Shown piece by piece: positions 9,761 to 18,563 of a stretch of 64,000 bases of DNA (position 1 is its first letter; every line of letters begins with the position of its first letter). The DNA comes from Gammaproteobacteria bacterium (GTDB lineage: Bacteria > Pseudomonadota > Gammaproteobacteria > SZUA-229). Location: the NCBI GenBank assembly GCA_013041745.1, contig JABDRN010000112.1:1-64000 (forward strand), written 5' to 3'. The notes under the pieces are model-generated. The model was given only the letters and a program-made list of their open reading frames with translations, was not told the DNA's origin and made no database searches. The translations under genes and the position numbers were made by a program.

Positions 9761-9795
9761 TTGTTTATAGTGTTGATCTCACTCCCTATAAACAA
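9761..9795. promoter_or_regulatory. 10-bp inverted repeat in the mrdA-adk divergent intergenic region
   Basis: TTGTTTATAG at 9761-9770 is mirrored by CTATAAACAA at 9786-9795 across a 15-bp spacer. The centre of the dyad is about 75 bp upstream of the adk start and 190 bp upstream of mrdA. Arms separated by roughly two helical turns and rich in A/T fit a dimeric repressor site or a sigma-70 promoter region. No matching regulator is identifiable in the window. The rest of the 265-bp gap is AT-rich without another gene. Confidence 0.45.
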
Positions 9796-9852
9796 ACATA
9801 AAGTGATGTAAGCCACTGAATAATAAACAATAACGGGTGGCGGAGTATAAAT

Positions 9853-10959
9853 ATGAAATTAATCCTGATTGGGGCCCCGGGTTCGGGCAAAGGCACACAG
9901 GCCAAATACCTGACTGAAAAGTACCATATTCCGCAGATCGCTACGGGCGATCTGTTGCGTGCAGCCGTGGCCGCACAGACACCATTAGGGCGACAGGCAA
10001 AAGCGATTATGGACGCCGGTCAGCTGGTGCCGAACGATATCGTGATCGGTATGATACGAGAACGTATCGCGCGTCCCGATGCTGACCAGGGCTTTATTCT
10101 TGACGGATTCCCACGAAATATCGCTCAGGCAGAAGCACTCGACGATATCCTCGATAAACTGGGCAAGCCGATTGATGCCGTATTACAGTTCGACGTCGAT
10201 GCCGAGATGCTGATCCAGCGCATGATCGGCCGCCTTACCTGTATATCCTGCGGCGCTCTGTTCAACCTTTTCACACAGCCGCCGGTGATCGATGATAAAT
10301 GTGATGAATGCGGCGGCATGCTGCACCACCGAAATGATGACAGCGAAGAGATCATAGAACGACGCTTACAGATCTTTGAAACATTGACCCAGCCGCTCAG
10401 CGATTACTACAAACATAAAAGTGTGCTGCATATCGTTGAAGCCCATGGCGATGTTGGCGAAGTAACGAAACGCGTCAAATCTGCATTACGCGGACTGCGG
10501 CCGAAACGAACTCCAGTGAAGCCGATGCTGGCACCGGTGTCGGCAGTACCAAAGACCGCGAAGCCGGCAGTGACTCATACTCGTATCGAGACGCCAAAAC
10601 CAAAATTACGTCCTCGTAAAAAGATAAAAACACTGTCTGGCAATACCACTGTGAAAAAGCTGGAGATCAAAAAAGAGCTGCCGAAAGTAGTCAGCAAAAA
10701 GGCCATCAAGGCTGCCAACAAGAAGAAGGCTGCAGCAGAGGCCACAGCAGCGAAGGCAGCAGCCGAAGAAGAAGCACTGGCTCGTGAACTCGATGCTAAA
10801 TTAAAACAACTGCAGGAAGAACTAAAGCAGACCAAAGCACAGTTAAAAGAAGCAGCAAGTGCAGAAAAAGCGCTGTTAAAGGCGGATAAAGACAAGGATG
10901 CAGCACTTAAAAAAGCACTGCATGCAGAGACTGCAAAGTTAAAGAAAGAAAAAAAATAG
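9853..10959 (+). CDS. adk: Adenylate kinase with zinc-type LID and long Lys/Ala-rich C-terminal tail
   Basis: Interconverts ATP + AMP and 2 ADP. Residues 1-216 are a complete adenylate kinase: P-loop GAPGSGKGT (7-15), TGDLLRAAV, DGFPRN (84-89) and a LID. The LID has four cysteines, C130-x2-C133-x16-C150-x2-C153, the arrangement that binds zinc in many Gram-positive enzymes, whereas E. coli Adk has none. About 150 extra residues (217-368) follow: a basic, proline-containing linker and then a Lys/Ala/Glu coiled-coil-like helix. The frame is open throughout, so the tail appears real. The start has a GGAG ribosome site in GGCGGAGTATAAAT. A bidirectional terminator follows. Confidence 0.95.
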   Translation: MKLILIGAPGSGKGTQAKYLTEKYHIPQIATGDLLRAAVAAQTPLGRQAKAIMDAGQLVPNDIVIGMIRERIARPDADQGFILDGFPRNIAQAEALDDILDKLGKPIDAVLQFDVDAEMLIQRMIGRLTCISCGALFNLFTQPPVIDDKCDECGGMLHHRNDDSEEIIERRLQIFETLTQPLSDYYKHKSVLHIVEAHGDVGEVTKRVKSALRGLRPKRTPVKPMLAPVSAVPKTAKPAVTHTRIETPKPKLRPRKKIKTLSGNTTVKKLEIKKELPKVVSKKAIKAANKKKAAAEATAAKAAAEEEALARELDAKLKQLQEELKQTKAQLKEAASAEKALLKADKDKDAALKKALHAETAKLKKEKK

Positions 10960-10981
10960 ACTTCAGTTAAATAAGATGAAC

Positions 10982-11013
10982 AAAAAAGCCTCGATATAAA
11001 TCGAGGCTTTTTT
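10982..11013. terminator. Bidirectional intrinsic terminator between adk and thioredoxin genes
   Basis: Stem GCCTCGAT (10988-10995) pairs perfectly with ATCGAGGC (11000-11007) around a 4-nt loop, flanked by six A on the left and six T on the right. It can therefore stop adk transcripts on the plus strand and the thioredoxin transcript on the minus strand. Confidence 0.93.
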
Positions 11014-11039
11014 GTCCGAGCAGCAGAAGAGTGTGACTA

Positions 11040-11420
11040 TTACTGCTGTGCCTGTGCCTGTGCCTGCTGCGCTTCGACTTCCTTGCGGACCTGATCCATA
11101 TCCAGCTCACGGGTTTTACCCAGCACTTCTTCCAGCGCGCTCTCGGGCAGCATGCCGGCCTGGGAGAAAATCGCGATCTGGTCACGGAAAATCATCAGCG
11201 TCGGAATAGAACGGATCTGAAAGCTGGCCGCCAGTTCCTGCTCATCTTCGGTATTCACCTTGGCAAAAACGACGTCATCATGCTTCTCAGAGGCCGCATC
11301 ATAGATAGGAGCAAATGATTTACAGGGGCCGCACCACGGCGCCCAGAAATCAATAATGACGATCTCATTATTTGCAATAGTATCCTGTAAATTGTCCTTC
11401 GTGATGTCAATTGTAGCCAT
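11040..11420 (-). CDS. Thioredoxin with short Gln/Ala-rich tail
   Basis: Cytoplasmic dithiol-disulfide oxidoreductase. The WCGPC active site has C30 and C33, and the cis-proline motif IRSIPTLMIF follows at about 69-78. The thioredoxin domain ends near residue 107; the last 19 residues end in a Gln/Ala repeat (EAQQAQAQAQQ), unusual for TrxA of about 108 residues. A classical trxA near rho may exist elsewhere, so this could be a second thioredoxin. It lies 80 bp downstream of the di-haem peroxidase gene on the same strand, with a terminator just after it. Confidence 0.92.
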   Translation of the reverse strand: MATIDITKDNLQDTIANNEIVIIDFWAPWCGPCKSFAPIYDAASEKHDDVVFAKVNTEDEQELAASFQIRSIPTLMIFRDQIAIFSQAGMLPESALEEVLGKTRELDMDQVRKEVEAQQAQAQAQQ

Positions 11421-11499
11421 GAGATCTGTAACCTGTTCTGTATTAATTAAAGGGGTATTTTAACCTATCTTGTCGATTTTCGTCTGTACTAATATCAGC

Positions 11500-12534
11500 T
11501 TACTTGTCAGCCACCAGGCTGAAACCGGAAGTAGCAGGCAGTCGCGGCATGGTGATTTCAGGGTACTCACCCGTCAGCGCACTAAGGAAAGCGACGATAT
11601 CATTTACTTCAGCATCTGATAGATCTTTGTTCAGCTGCGTTTTTGCCATCAGTGCAACCGCTACTGATAGATCATTGACCGAGCCATTATGGAAATATGG
11701 CGCTGTATCGGTGATATTGCGTAAGGTTGCAACCCGGAACATATGCGCATCGGCAGCTTTACCGGTCGCTTCCTCACGGCCTTTGTCAGCACTCAGATCA
11801 TACTTCTTGTCGTACTCATTATCAGCAAAAGTGGGGAATTTTGAATAAAAGCCCTGTCCAAACGGCATCTTGGGGCCATTGAACGCTGCACCTGAATGAC
11901 AGGATGTACAACCGACGGCAGCAAATGTTTCCATGCCGCGGACCTGCTGAGCAGTCATGGCTTTTTTGTCGCCTTTGACATACTTGTCATATGGGCTGTT
12001 AGGTGTAATTAATGTACGCTCAAAGGCAGCGACTGCTTTCGCAGCATTGTCAACGGTCATCGCGTCTTTGCCAAATGCTTTGTAGAAATAAGGCTTATAA
12101 CCTGGTATCGCACGTACCTTGTCCATCGCCTGCTCGATCTCGGAAACACCCATCTCTACCGGGTTGGTTACAGGACCTTTGGCCTGGTCTTCTAACAGAT
12201 CAGCTCGCCCGTCCCAGAACTGCACTGAGTGAAAAGCAGAGTTCCAGACTGTCGGTGCGTTACGACCACCAGTCTTGCCATGCACACCCATAGAGAAGGT
12301 ACGGCTGTCCTCACCACCTTCCATCACGTTATGACAGGAGTTACAGGAAACCGTACCTGTAGAGGAGAAACGCGGATCCATATATAGCATTTTACCTAGC
12401 TCTACCTTGGCCTCGGTTGTCGGGTTGTCAGCCGGTGCCGGCGCCACATCTGGTAGCGCTTCCCAGTTAGCAGAGACTGGCATACTAGCCATCATCAATA
12501 CGGCTATCGAAGCCATTAATTTTGCATTAAACAT
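11500..12534 (-). CDS. Di-haem cytochrome c peroxidase (CcpA/MauG family)
   Basis: Periplasmic peroxidase that reduces hydrogen peroxide with electrons from small cytochromes. The chosen start is the ATG at 12534, preceded by AAGGAG 7 bp upstream; an upstream in-frame TTG is less likely. A signal peptide (residues 1-22, ending PVSA) is followed by two c-type haem sites, C64-NS-C67-H68 and C209-TS-C212-H213. GGRNAPTVWNSAFHSVQFWDGR is the family's linking segment. At 344 residues it matches bacterial CCPs. The small cytochrome c at 49.1 kb is one conceivable electron donor; this is inference. Confidence 0.95.
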   Translation of the reverse strand: MFNAKLMASIAVLMMASMPVSANWEALPDVAPAPADNPTTEAKVELGKMLYMDPRFSSTGTVSCNSCHNVMEGGEDSRTFSMGVHGKTGGRNAPTVWNSAFHSVQFWDGRADLLEDQAKGPVTNPVEMGVSEIEQAMDKVRAIPGYKPYFYKAFGKDAMTVDNAAKAVAAFERTLITPNSPYDKYVKGDKKAMTAQQVRGMETFAAVGCTSCHSGAAFNGPKMPFGQGFYSKFPTFADNEYDKKYDLSADKGREEATGKAADAHMFRVATLRNITDTAPYFHNGSVNDLSVAVALMAKTQLNKDLSDAEVNDIVAFLSALTGEYPEITMPRLPATSGFSLVADK

Positions 12535-12678
12535 CGTAAACTCCTTAAACAAAATCGGTAAAAGTATGTAATTTAGAACTAATCCAATATACTATAATTT
12601 AATAATATTATCAATATCTAATATATAGGATTACTGAAAAGCAACATGAAGCATCGCTAAAAGCTTGAGCCTGCCAGG

Positions 12679-13218
12679 TCAGAAACTTACAGTGAAGAGA
12701 ATCTCGGGGTAGGTCGTTGAACAATCAGTAGAAGAAATACAATCTTTGTACTCCTCGTAAACCACGCCGCCACCGATATAAACACGATTATCTGTCGAGA
12801 AATATGCACCAGCGCGGTATCCATATGAATCCTGATCATCCAGATCTATGCCCTTGTAACTGCCATAGTAAGTGCGACGATAAAAGGCACCGACATAAGG
12901 CTTTACTATTTTAGGCTGCGTAAATACATAGCGGATCTGTGGACTAACCTTGGTGATAGAAGGCTCTCCAGAGAACCAGTGCTGCAGATCAATTCCAATC
13001 TCAAGACCCCTGGCCACGTAATAACCGACGCCTAGACCGAGGATGACATAGTTGTCATTGAATGCACTGCCCGACCCTAGAACAACGCCGACACTGGTCG
13101 AATTTTTAGAAAAAGCCGTGCTCACACCGCCGGTACCCACACTGGCCGCAACAGCAACCTTACTTAACCCCAGTAGTATCAATACAATCGCCAGTCTATT
13201 CGCAGTTCTCGATTTCAC
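12679..13218 (-). CDS. Small outer-membrane beta-barrel protein, function unknown
   Basis: A 179-residue exported protein starting with GTG, supported by GAGG eight bases upstream. It has a signal peptide ending KVAVAA at about residue 25 and alternating aromatic/polar strands consistent with an eight-stranded barrel. The last residue is Phe (FTVSF), the usual Bam recognition end. A cysteine pair (CISSTDC) lies in a probable loop near the C-terminus. It resembles OmpW/OmpA-like small barrels in form only; I cannot assign a substrate. It sits between the ABC exporter and peroxidase genes. Confidence 0.75.
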   Translation of the reverse strand: MKSRTANRLAIVLILLGLSKVAVAASVGTGGVSTAFSKNSTSVGVVLGSGSAFNDNYVILGLGVGYYVARGLEIGIDLQHWFSGEPSITKVSPQIRYVFTQPKIVKPYVGAFYRRTYYGSYKGIDLDDQDSYGYRAGAYFSTDNRVYIGGGVVYEEYKDCISSTDCSTTYPEILFTVSF

Positions 13219-13274
13219 TGTTCAGTCCTCAGTAACTTGTTTGCTTTAGTTTAACACTCGGAATAATTTCCCGG

Positions 13275-15074
13275 CTAACTTCTGATGCCGTATAGATCGC
13301 GATAGAGGCCGTCTCTGCTGATCAACTCATGATGATTTCCTTCATCGATGATCTTACCCGAATCAAACACCAGTACACGATCAGCCTGTCGTACAGCGCT
13401 CAGGCGGTGGGCGATGATCAGCGTGGTCCGGTTCTGCAAAAAGGCATGCATAGCCTCATGTAGCCTTGCTTCTGTTTCGGTATCCAGCGATGATGTTGCC
13501 TCATCGAGTATCACCACCTTCGGATCTGCCAGGATCATACGTGCGATAGCCAGGCGCTGGCGCTGGCCACCCGATAACCGGATACCGCTGCGACCGATGA
13601 CGCTTTCCAGCTGCTCAGGCATCTGCTCGACTATATCGCGCATCTGTGCGATCTCCAACGCTTGCCAGATAACTGCGTCATCAATCTCACGACCCAGGCA
13701 CAAGTTCTGCTTTACCGTATCATTGAACATCGCCGGATGCTGCAGAACAGTAGATACATTCTCCCTTACCACCTCCAGCCCGATATCCTCCAGATTCACA
13801 CCATCAAAGTATAACTGCCCCTCGTCTGCTGGATACAGGCCAAGGATGATCTGCACCAGGGTTGATTTACCGCCACCGCTGGCGCCGACCAGAGCCACCT
13901 TCTCTCCCTCCGCTATCGACAGGCTGACACCGTCGAGAACCGGTAGACCATCGCCATATCTGAAACTGACGTTTTCAACACTCAGGCCTACGGTATGTTT
14001 GCCTGCAAAGGGATTTTTACGATGCTCATACTCCGGCTCAAGCTTCATCGTCAGTAGATTATTGATACGCTCGATAGCCGCATTAGCGCTGTAATAACTG
14101 TACTGTATCCCAAGGATCTCCTGCATAGGTCCCATCATAAACCAGAGATAGGCATATACCGCGAACATCTCTCCGATACTCAGACCACTGAAAAGCACCA
14201 CGACCATGCTCAGGCCGCGAAACACCTCGAAGCCCATGAGGAAGATAAAGAAAGATAAGCGGTTTGCTGCATCACTCTTCCAGCCAAAAGCCACCATATT
14301 CTTTTTCAGCTGTTCTGCGCGTGAGATGACACGCTGCAGGTAATGACCTTCGCGGTTACTGGCACGGATCTGCTGAATACCGTCGAGTGTTTCGATCAGC
14401 GCCTGCTGGAATAGCTCAAACGAGACATTTTCATTTCGCTTCAGATGTTTTACCTTCTTCCCCATCACCATAGTGAAATAGATCACCACCGGGTTCATCA
14501 ACAAGATGAATAACGCCAGTTGCCAGTGCATCCACAAGAGGACACCTGCAACACCGATCACCGTGAGCACGGCGACGATAAACTTGCTCAGTGTCGCGCC
14601 CAGGAAATCATCGATGGCGGTGACATCGGTCACCAGGTGAGAGGTTATCGAACCGGAGCCCACCGCTTCATACTCGGCCATCGATACCTTCTGCAGGTGA
14701 TTCAACAGGCCCAGCCGGATCCGGTAAGTCACATCTTTGGCAACACTGGTGAACTCTCGTGTCTGCCAGACAGCCAGCAATAATGCCACCAGCCTGAGCA
14801 GCATTGATAGCAGCATCACGATGACGATGATACTGATAGGTGTTAACCACGGCGCTGGAAATATTCCCGATAGTAATTCGATGATCTTGCCCGGCTTGTC
14901 GAGCAGCACCTCGTCCACCAGCAATGGCATCAGCAGTGGTACCGGCACACTGATGGCAGCAGCCAATATAGCTATGATATTTGCCAGCACGAGTGTCGGT
15001 TTATGCTGTTTGACGATGGCGAAGATACTCTGCCATGTATATGTCTGCGTGCTTTTGACTAAATCCTGACTCAT
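13275..15074 (-). CDS. ABC exporter, fused permease and ATPase
   Basis: Half-transporter of 599 residues that should homodimerise. Six hydrophobic segments occupy about residues 25-320, the type I exporter membrane domain. The nucleotide-binding domain has Walker A GASGGGKST (397-405), signature LSGGQRQR, Walker B VVILDEA and the switch histidine in LIIAHRLS. It belongs with MsbA-like lipid and multidrug exporters, but substrate is not predictable from sequence. It is 15 bp downstream of the hydroxyacid dehydrogenase gene, so probably in one transcription unit with it. Confidence 0.93.
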   Translation of the reverse strand: MSQDLVKSTQTYTWQSIFAIVKQHKPTLVLANIIAILAAAISVPVPLLMPLLVDEVLLDKPGKIIELLSGIFPAPWLTPISIIVIVMLLSMLLRLVALLLAVWQTREFTSVAKDVTYRIRLGLLNHLQKVSMAEYEAVGSGSITSHLVTDVTAIDDFLGATLSKFIVAVLTVIGVAGVLLWMHWQLALFILLMNPVVIYFTMVMGKKVKHLKRNENVSFELFQQALIETLDGIQQIRASNREGHYLQRVISRAEQLKKNMVAFGWKSDAANRLSFFIFLMGFEVFRGLSMVVVLFSGLSIGEMFAVYAYLWFMMGPMQEILGIQYSYYSANAAIERINNLLTMKLEPEYEHRKNPFAGKHTVGLSVENVSFRYGDGLPVLDGVSLSIAEGEKVALVGASGGGKSTLVQIILGLYPADEGQLYFDGVNLEDIGLEVVRENVSTVLQHPAMFNDTVKQNLCLGREIDDAVIWQALEIAQMRDIVEQMPEQLESVIGRSGIRLSGGQRQRLAIARMILADPKVVILDEATSSLDTETEARLHEAMHAFLQNRTTLIIAHRLSAVRQADRVLVFDSGKIIDEGNHHELISRDGLYRDLYGIRS

Positions 15075-15089
15075 TTTTATACCGATTTC

Positions 15090-15974
15090 TTAAGCACTAT
15101 ACTCGATATCCTGCAACGCGAGCAGCAACGCCTGGGTACCACTTTTACCGTGTCCCATGTTACTGACTCTCTCATATAAGGACTTTGCGAGCTCTAGACC
15201 CGGAAGTTTAACTCCCATCATTTCAGTTTCTCTCACAGCAATACCAAGGTCTTTGATGAAGTGATCGACCATAAACCCCGGGGCAAAATCCATGGAGATC
15301 ATTCTTGGCGCTAGATTATCCAGCGTCCAGCAACCAGCTGCCCCCTGATTGATCGTCGTGATCAACCTCTCACAATCGAGGCCGGCTTTACTGGCGTAGA
15401 CCAGTGCTTCACAGACGCCGATCATGGTACCTGCAACAACGATCTGGTTACACATCTTTGTATGCTGACCGCTGCCGGGACCACCCATCAGCTGTACGCG
15501 ACCCAGGAGTTCAAACAGTGGCCTGACTGTTTCAAGTATTTCCGGATCAGCTCCAGCCATTATCGAAAGACTCGCGTTCCGCGCCCCGACATCACCGCCA
15601 GAAACAGGTGCATCGATAAAATCAGCATCATGCTGTTGCGCAAGTCGTGATAACTCCAGCGTCAAGCGTGGTGCGGTTGTTCCCATATCAATAAATGTCT
15701 TCCCATTTATGCTATCAACGAATAAACCATCAGCTGACAAATACACATCTCTCACCTCTTCTTCGAGACCTACCATGGTGAACACCACATCACTTCGCGC
15801 AGCCACTTCGGCCGGGGTTTCACACCACACCGCGCCACCAGCTATAAGGTCTTCAGCCTTGATATGACTACGCGTGTTAATAAACATAGGGTAGCCGGCA
15901 GCTATCAGATGCTGACACATGGCACTGCCCATGACACCAAGGCCTACCCATCCGAGTTTTGAGTGTTTTTGCAT
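15090..15974 (-). CDS. 3-hydroxyisobutyrate/2-hydroxy-3-oxopropionate-type NAD(P)-dependent dehydrogenase
   Basis: Beta-hydroxyacid dehydrogenase of about 294 residues. The N-terminal Rossmann motif is GWVGLGVMGSAM, the substrate-binding motif FIDAPVSGGDVGA is present, and the catalytic lysine lies in GQHTKMCNQ. Candidate reactions are tartronate semialdehyde reduction or 3-hydroxyisobutyrate oxidation; GLYR-type succinic semialdehyde reduction is also possible. The start at 15974 is preferred because an AGGAT site precedes it; an upstream ATG at 16001 lacks one. It is transcribed divergently from cbbY, with only 55 bp between. Confidence 0.88.
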   Translation of the reverse strand: MQKHSKLGWVGLGVMGSAMCQHLIAAGYPMFINTRSHIKAEDLIAGGAVWCETPAEVAARSDVVFTMVGLEEEVRDVYLSADGLFVDSINGKTFIDMGTTAPRLTLELSRLAQQHDADFIDAPVSGGDVGARNASLSIMAGADPEILETVRPLFELLGRVQLMGGPGSGQHTKMCNQIVVAGTMIGVCEALVYASKAGLDCERLITTINQGAAGCWTLDNLAPRMISMDFAPGFMVDHFIKDLGIAVRETEMMGVKLPGLELAKSLYERVSNMGHGKSGTQALLLALQDIEYSA

Positions 15975-16029
15975 TTTTCTATCCTGTAAACTGTGCCTCA
16001 TTTTTACACGAATAAATTATGACGTCTTT

Positions 16030-16821
16030 ATGAATACGCAGAACAATACGACCACTTTAAAAGCTTTAATTTTCGATGTCGACGGTACGCTGTCTAATAC
16101 CGAGCGCGACGGCCACCGCGTTGCTTTTAACCAGGCCTTTGACGAGTATGGCATCGGCTGGCACTGGAGTGTCGAAATTTATGGTGAACTGCTCGCGGTT
16201 ACCGGCGGTAAAGAACGCATGAAATTCTATGTTGAAAAATTTCTTGGCGAGAATGAGGCACCCGATGACATCATGGCAAAGATCCCCGAATTACACCGGG
16301 CAAAAACACGCCATTACACTGAACTGCTATCCACCGGCGCTATCCCGTTACGCCCCGGCGTTGAACGACTGATCGAAGAAGCCAGGCAGCGTGGCCTGCG
16401 ACTGGCTATCGCGACCACCACCACGCCTGAGAACGTTACCGCATTACTGACACATACCCTGGGTGCTGACTCGATTGCCTGGTTTGATGTCATCGCTGCG
16501 GGAGATATCGTCCCCGCAAAAAAACCGGCTCCTGATATCTATGAATATGCGTTAAAAGCGATGAACCTGACAGCAGATGACTGTATCGCTTTTGAAGATT
16601 CTGAAAACGGCATCAAGTCAACGATAGCTGCCAGCTTACAGACCATAATCACCATCAATGATTACACGCGAGACCATGATTTCACCGGAGCCTGTATCGT
16701 ACTCGACCAGATGGGCGAACCAGGAAAGCCTTTCCATGTGATCAGCGGCGATGCTGAAGGCGCCAGCTTGCTGGACTGTGACCTGGTAACAAAACTCCAT
16801 AAGAAAGCTATAGCTGGCTAA
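16030..16821 (+). CDS. cbbY: CbbY-family HAD hydrolase (xylulose-1,5-bisphosphate phosphatase-like)
   Basis: HAD-superfamily phosphatase of 263 residues. Motif I is FDVDGTLSNTERDGHR, motif II IATTT, motif III lysine in KKPAPDIY, and motif IV EDSENG. The spacing and YEYALKAMNL match CbbY, whose characterised members dephosphorylate xylulose-1,5-bisphosphate, a misfire inhibitor of RuBisCO. That suggests a Calvin-cycle organism, although RuBisCO itself is not in the window. The ATG at 16030 is chosen because it falls just before the HAD core; the ribosome site is weak. The next gene starts 2 bp after its stop. Confidence 0.87.
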   Translation: MNTQNNTTTLKALIFDVDGTLSNTERDGHRVAFNQAFDEYGIGWHWSVEIYGELLAVTGGKERMKFYVEKFLGENEAPDDIMAKIPELHRAKTRHYTELLSTGAIPLRPGVERLIEEARQRGLRLAIATTTTPENVTALLTHTLGADSIAWFDVIAAGDIVPAKKPAPDIYEYALKAMNLTADDCIAFEDSENGIKSTIAASLQTIITINDYTRDHDFTGACIVLDQMGEPGKPFHVISGDAEGASLLDCDLVTKLHKKAIAG

Positions 16822-16823
16822 AC

Positions 16824-17624
16824 TTGTTTGACAGTTACATCATAGAAGTTCTAGCCTATATGCTCACCGGCGCATTCGCCGGTTTCGCTGCAGGGCTGTT
16901 AGGTATCGGTGGTGGCCTTATCATCGTACCGGTACTTTTCTTCATATTTGCCAGCCAGGGTTACGCAGAACAATACCTGATGCAGATGGCTTTAACGACT
17001 TCACTTGCGACCATCGTACTCACATCGATATCGTCGACGCGGGCACATCACAGGAGACAGGCGGTACTCTGGCCACTGGTATTAATGTTAAGCCCCGGCA
17101 TCATCATCGGTGCGGCACTTGGCGGAGTATTTGCATCCTCGATAAACAGTGACAGCTTGAGACTGTTCTTCGCTATTTTTGAATTTACAGTAGCAGCCAA
17201 TATGATATTAAAAAAACAGCCGGCACAGCACAATAAGAAGCTCGGTAGAACAGCAGCTGTAAGTGGTGGCATGACCATCGGTTTTATCTCAACACTGGTC
17301 GGAATCGGCGGTGGCACGATGACGGTGCCGTTCCTGCACTGGTTTAATATTTCGATGCGCAATGCGGTTGCTACCTCTGCTGCCTGCGGCTTTCCGATCG
17401 CATTGATCGGTACACTCTCCTTCATCTTCACCAGTTACGATAAGACTTTTAGCAACGATCATTCACTGGGATATCTTCAGTATGATGCATTTCTGTTCGT
17501 CGCTGCCAGCAGTTTCCTGGTAGCGCCGCTCGGCGCGAAGGTTGCCCATAGCATCTCTGAAAAAACACTCCGCCTGAGCTTTGCACTATTACTCTTCGTA
17601 CTCGGTATCATCATGTTGATCTAG
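16824..17624 (+). CDS. TauE/SafE family membrane transporter
   Basis: Integral membrane protein of 266 residues with about eight hydrophobic helices and the duplicated glycine-rich motif of the family: GFAAGLLGIGGGLIIVPVL (about 19-37) and GFISTLVGIGGGTMTVPF (about 152-169). Known members export sulfite, sulfoacetate or other small organosulfur anions, so a sulfur-anion substrate is plausible but not proven. The start is TTG, only 2 bp after the cbbY stop, consistent with translational coupling. It converges with the MipA-family gene. Confidence 0.9.
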   Translation: MFDSYIIEVLAYMLTGAFAGFAAGLLGIGGGLIIVPVLFFIFASQGYAEQYLMQMALTTSLATIVLTSISSTRAHHRRQAVLWPLVLMLSPGIIIGAALGGVFASSINSDSLRLFFAIFEFTVAANMILKKQPAQHNKKLGRTAAVSGGMTIGFISTLVGIGGGTMTVPFLHWFNISMRNAVATSAACGFPIALIGTLSFIFTSYDKTFSNDHSLGYLQYDAFLFVAASSFLVAPLGAKVAHSISEKTLRLSFALLLFVLGIIMLI

Positions 17625-17645
17625 TAACAATACGGCAAACACAAG

Positions 17646-18530
17646 TTACAGACTGGAAGCAAATATCCAGGCAAAGCCTGCACCAAAAAAATAATAATCG
17701 TTCTGTACAACCAGCGGACTGTCTTCGAACTCTGCACCGCGTAATGACTGGTAGCGGACAAAGGCCCAGTAGATAAAATCACTGGTCTTATACGAGATCC
17801 GATAGTTGATAAAGCTGCCGCCAAAACCCGCTTCACTCTTATATTCAGGCCTCACAGGTGTGACGAACTCTGCAGCCACATCATAATAGTAGGCATGATA
17901 ATCCCGGGTCGCAAACTTCAGCCCCATGGTCGCTTTATGCGAAAGACCGGTTTCTGATGTACGCCGATGAGCAAAAGTAAAACGCGGTTCCAGCAAATAA
18001 CCGATGTTCTGCATATTCCCAAAATCTACCGTAAAAGCAACACGAACGGGTATTTCGAAACGGGCATCAAAATAATTTTTCCGTTTATCGTTCAACAAAA
18101 ACTCAAAAGACGGGCCAAACTGAAGAGCAAAGTCCAGATCAGGCATACCTTTGCGTGCAATCGTATCATCACTGTTCACCGGCAGACCAAAATCGGCACT
18201 AATATCTATGATTATTACTTCAGAATTATATATAAAGCTTTTGATACCACGATCGACCTCAAACCTTGGAGAGCGGTAGGTAAAATAAGGCGCTGGCAGG
18301 AAAATCTGACGACTTTCCTTTGCTCCCGGATAATATTGATAATTGAATGCACCTAAACCCAGGCCCATGGTCCACTGTGTCTCACTGCTGCCTATGCCGT
18401 CTTGCTCTATTTCAATAGTGGCACTATTTGTATTAACAGCAATAGCTTCTTCGGCATGGACAGAACTCAACAGGCAAATCCATGTCAGAAAAAAGTATAC
18501 TGGTATATAGTAATGTTTTATTGCTATCAC
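17646..18530 (-). CDS. MipA/OmpV family outer-membrane protein
   Basis: A 294-residue exported protein with a signal peptide ending SSVHA at about residue 26. The body alternates aromatic and polar residues as in a beta barrel, and the segments QIFLPAPYFTYRSPRFEVDRG and YDVAAEFVTP are typical of MipA/OmpV. MipA scaffolds murein enzymes in E. coli, and OmpV-like relatives act in osmotic or antibiotic responses; which applies here is unknown. It ends FASSL rather than in Phe. It is convergent with the TauE gene and separated by 33 bp from the divergent DsbA-like gene. Confidence 0.9.
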   Translation of the reverse strand: MIAIKHYYIPVYFFLTWICLLSSVHAEEAIAVNTNSATIEIEQDGIGSSETQWTMGLGLGAFNYQYYPGAKESRQIFLPAPYFTYRSPRFEVDRGIKSFIYNSEVIIIDISADFGLPVNSDDTIARKGMPDLDFALQFGPSFEFLLNDKRKNYFDARFEIPVRVAFTVDFGNMQNIGYLLEPRFTFAHRRTSETGLSHKATMGLKFATRDYHAYYYDVAAEFVTPVRPEYKSEAGFGGSFINYRISYKTSDFIYWAFVRYQSLRGAEFEDSPLVVQNDYYFFGAGFAWIFASSL

Positions 18531-18563
18531 GTTGTCTTTATAGATTAAATTTGGATATACATT

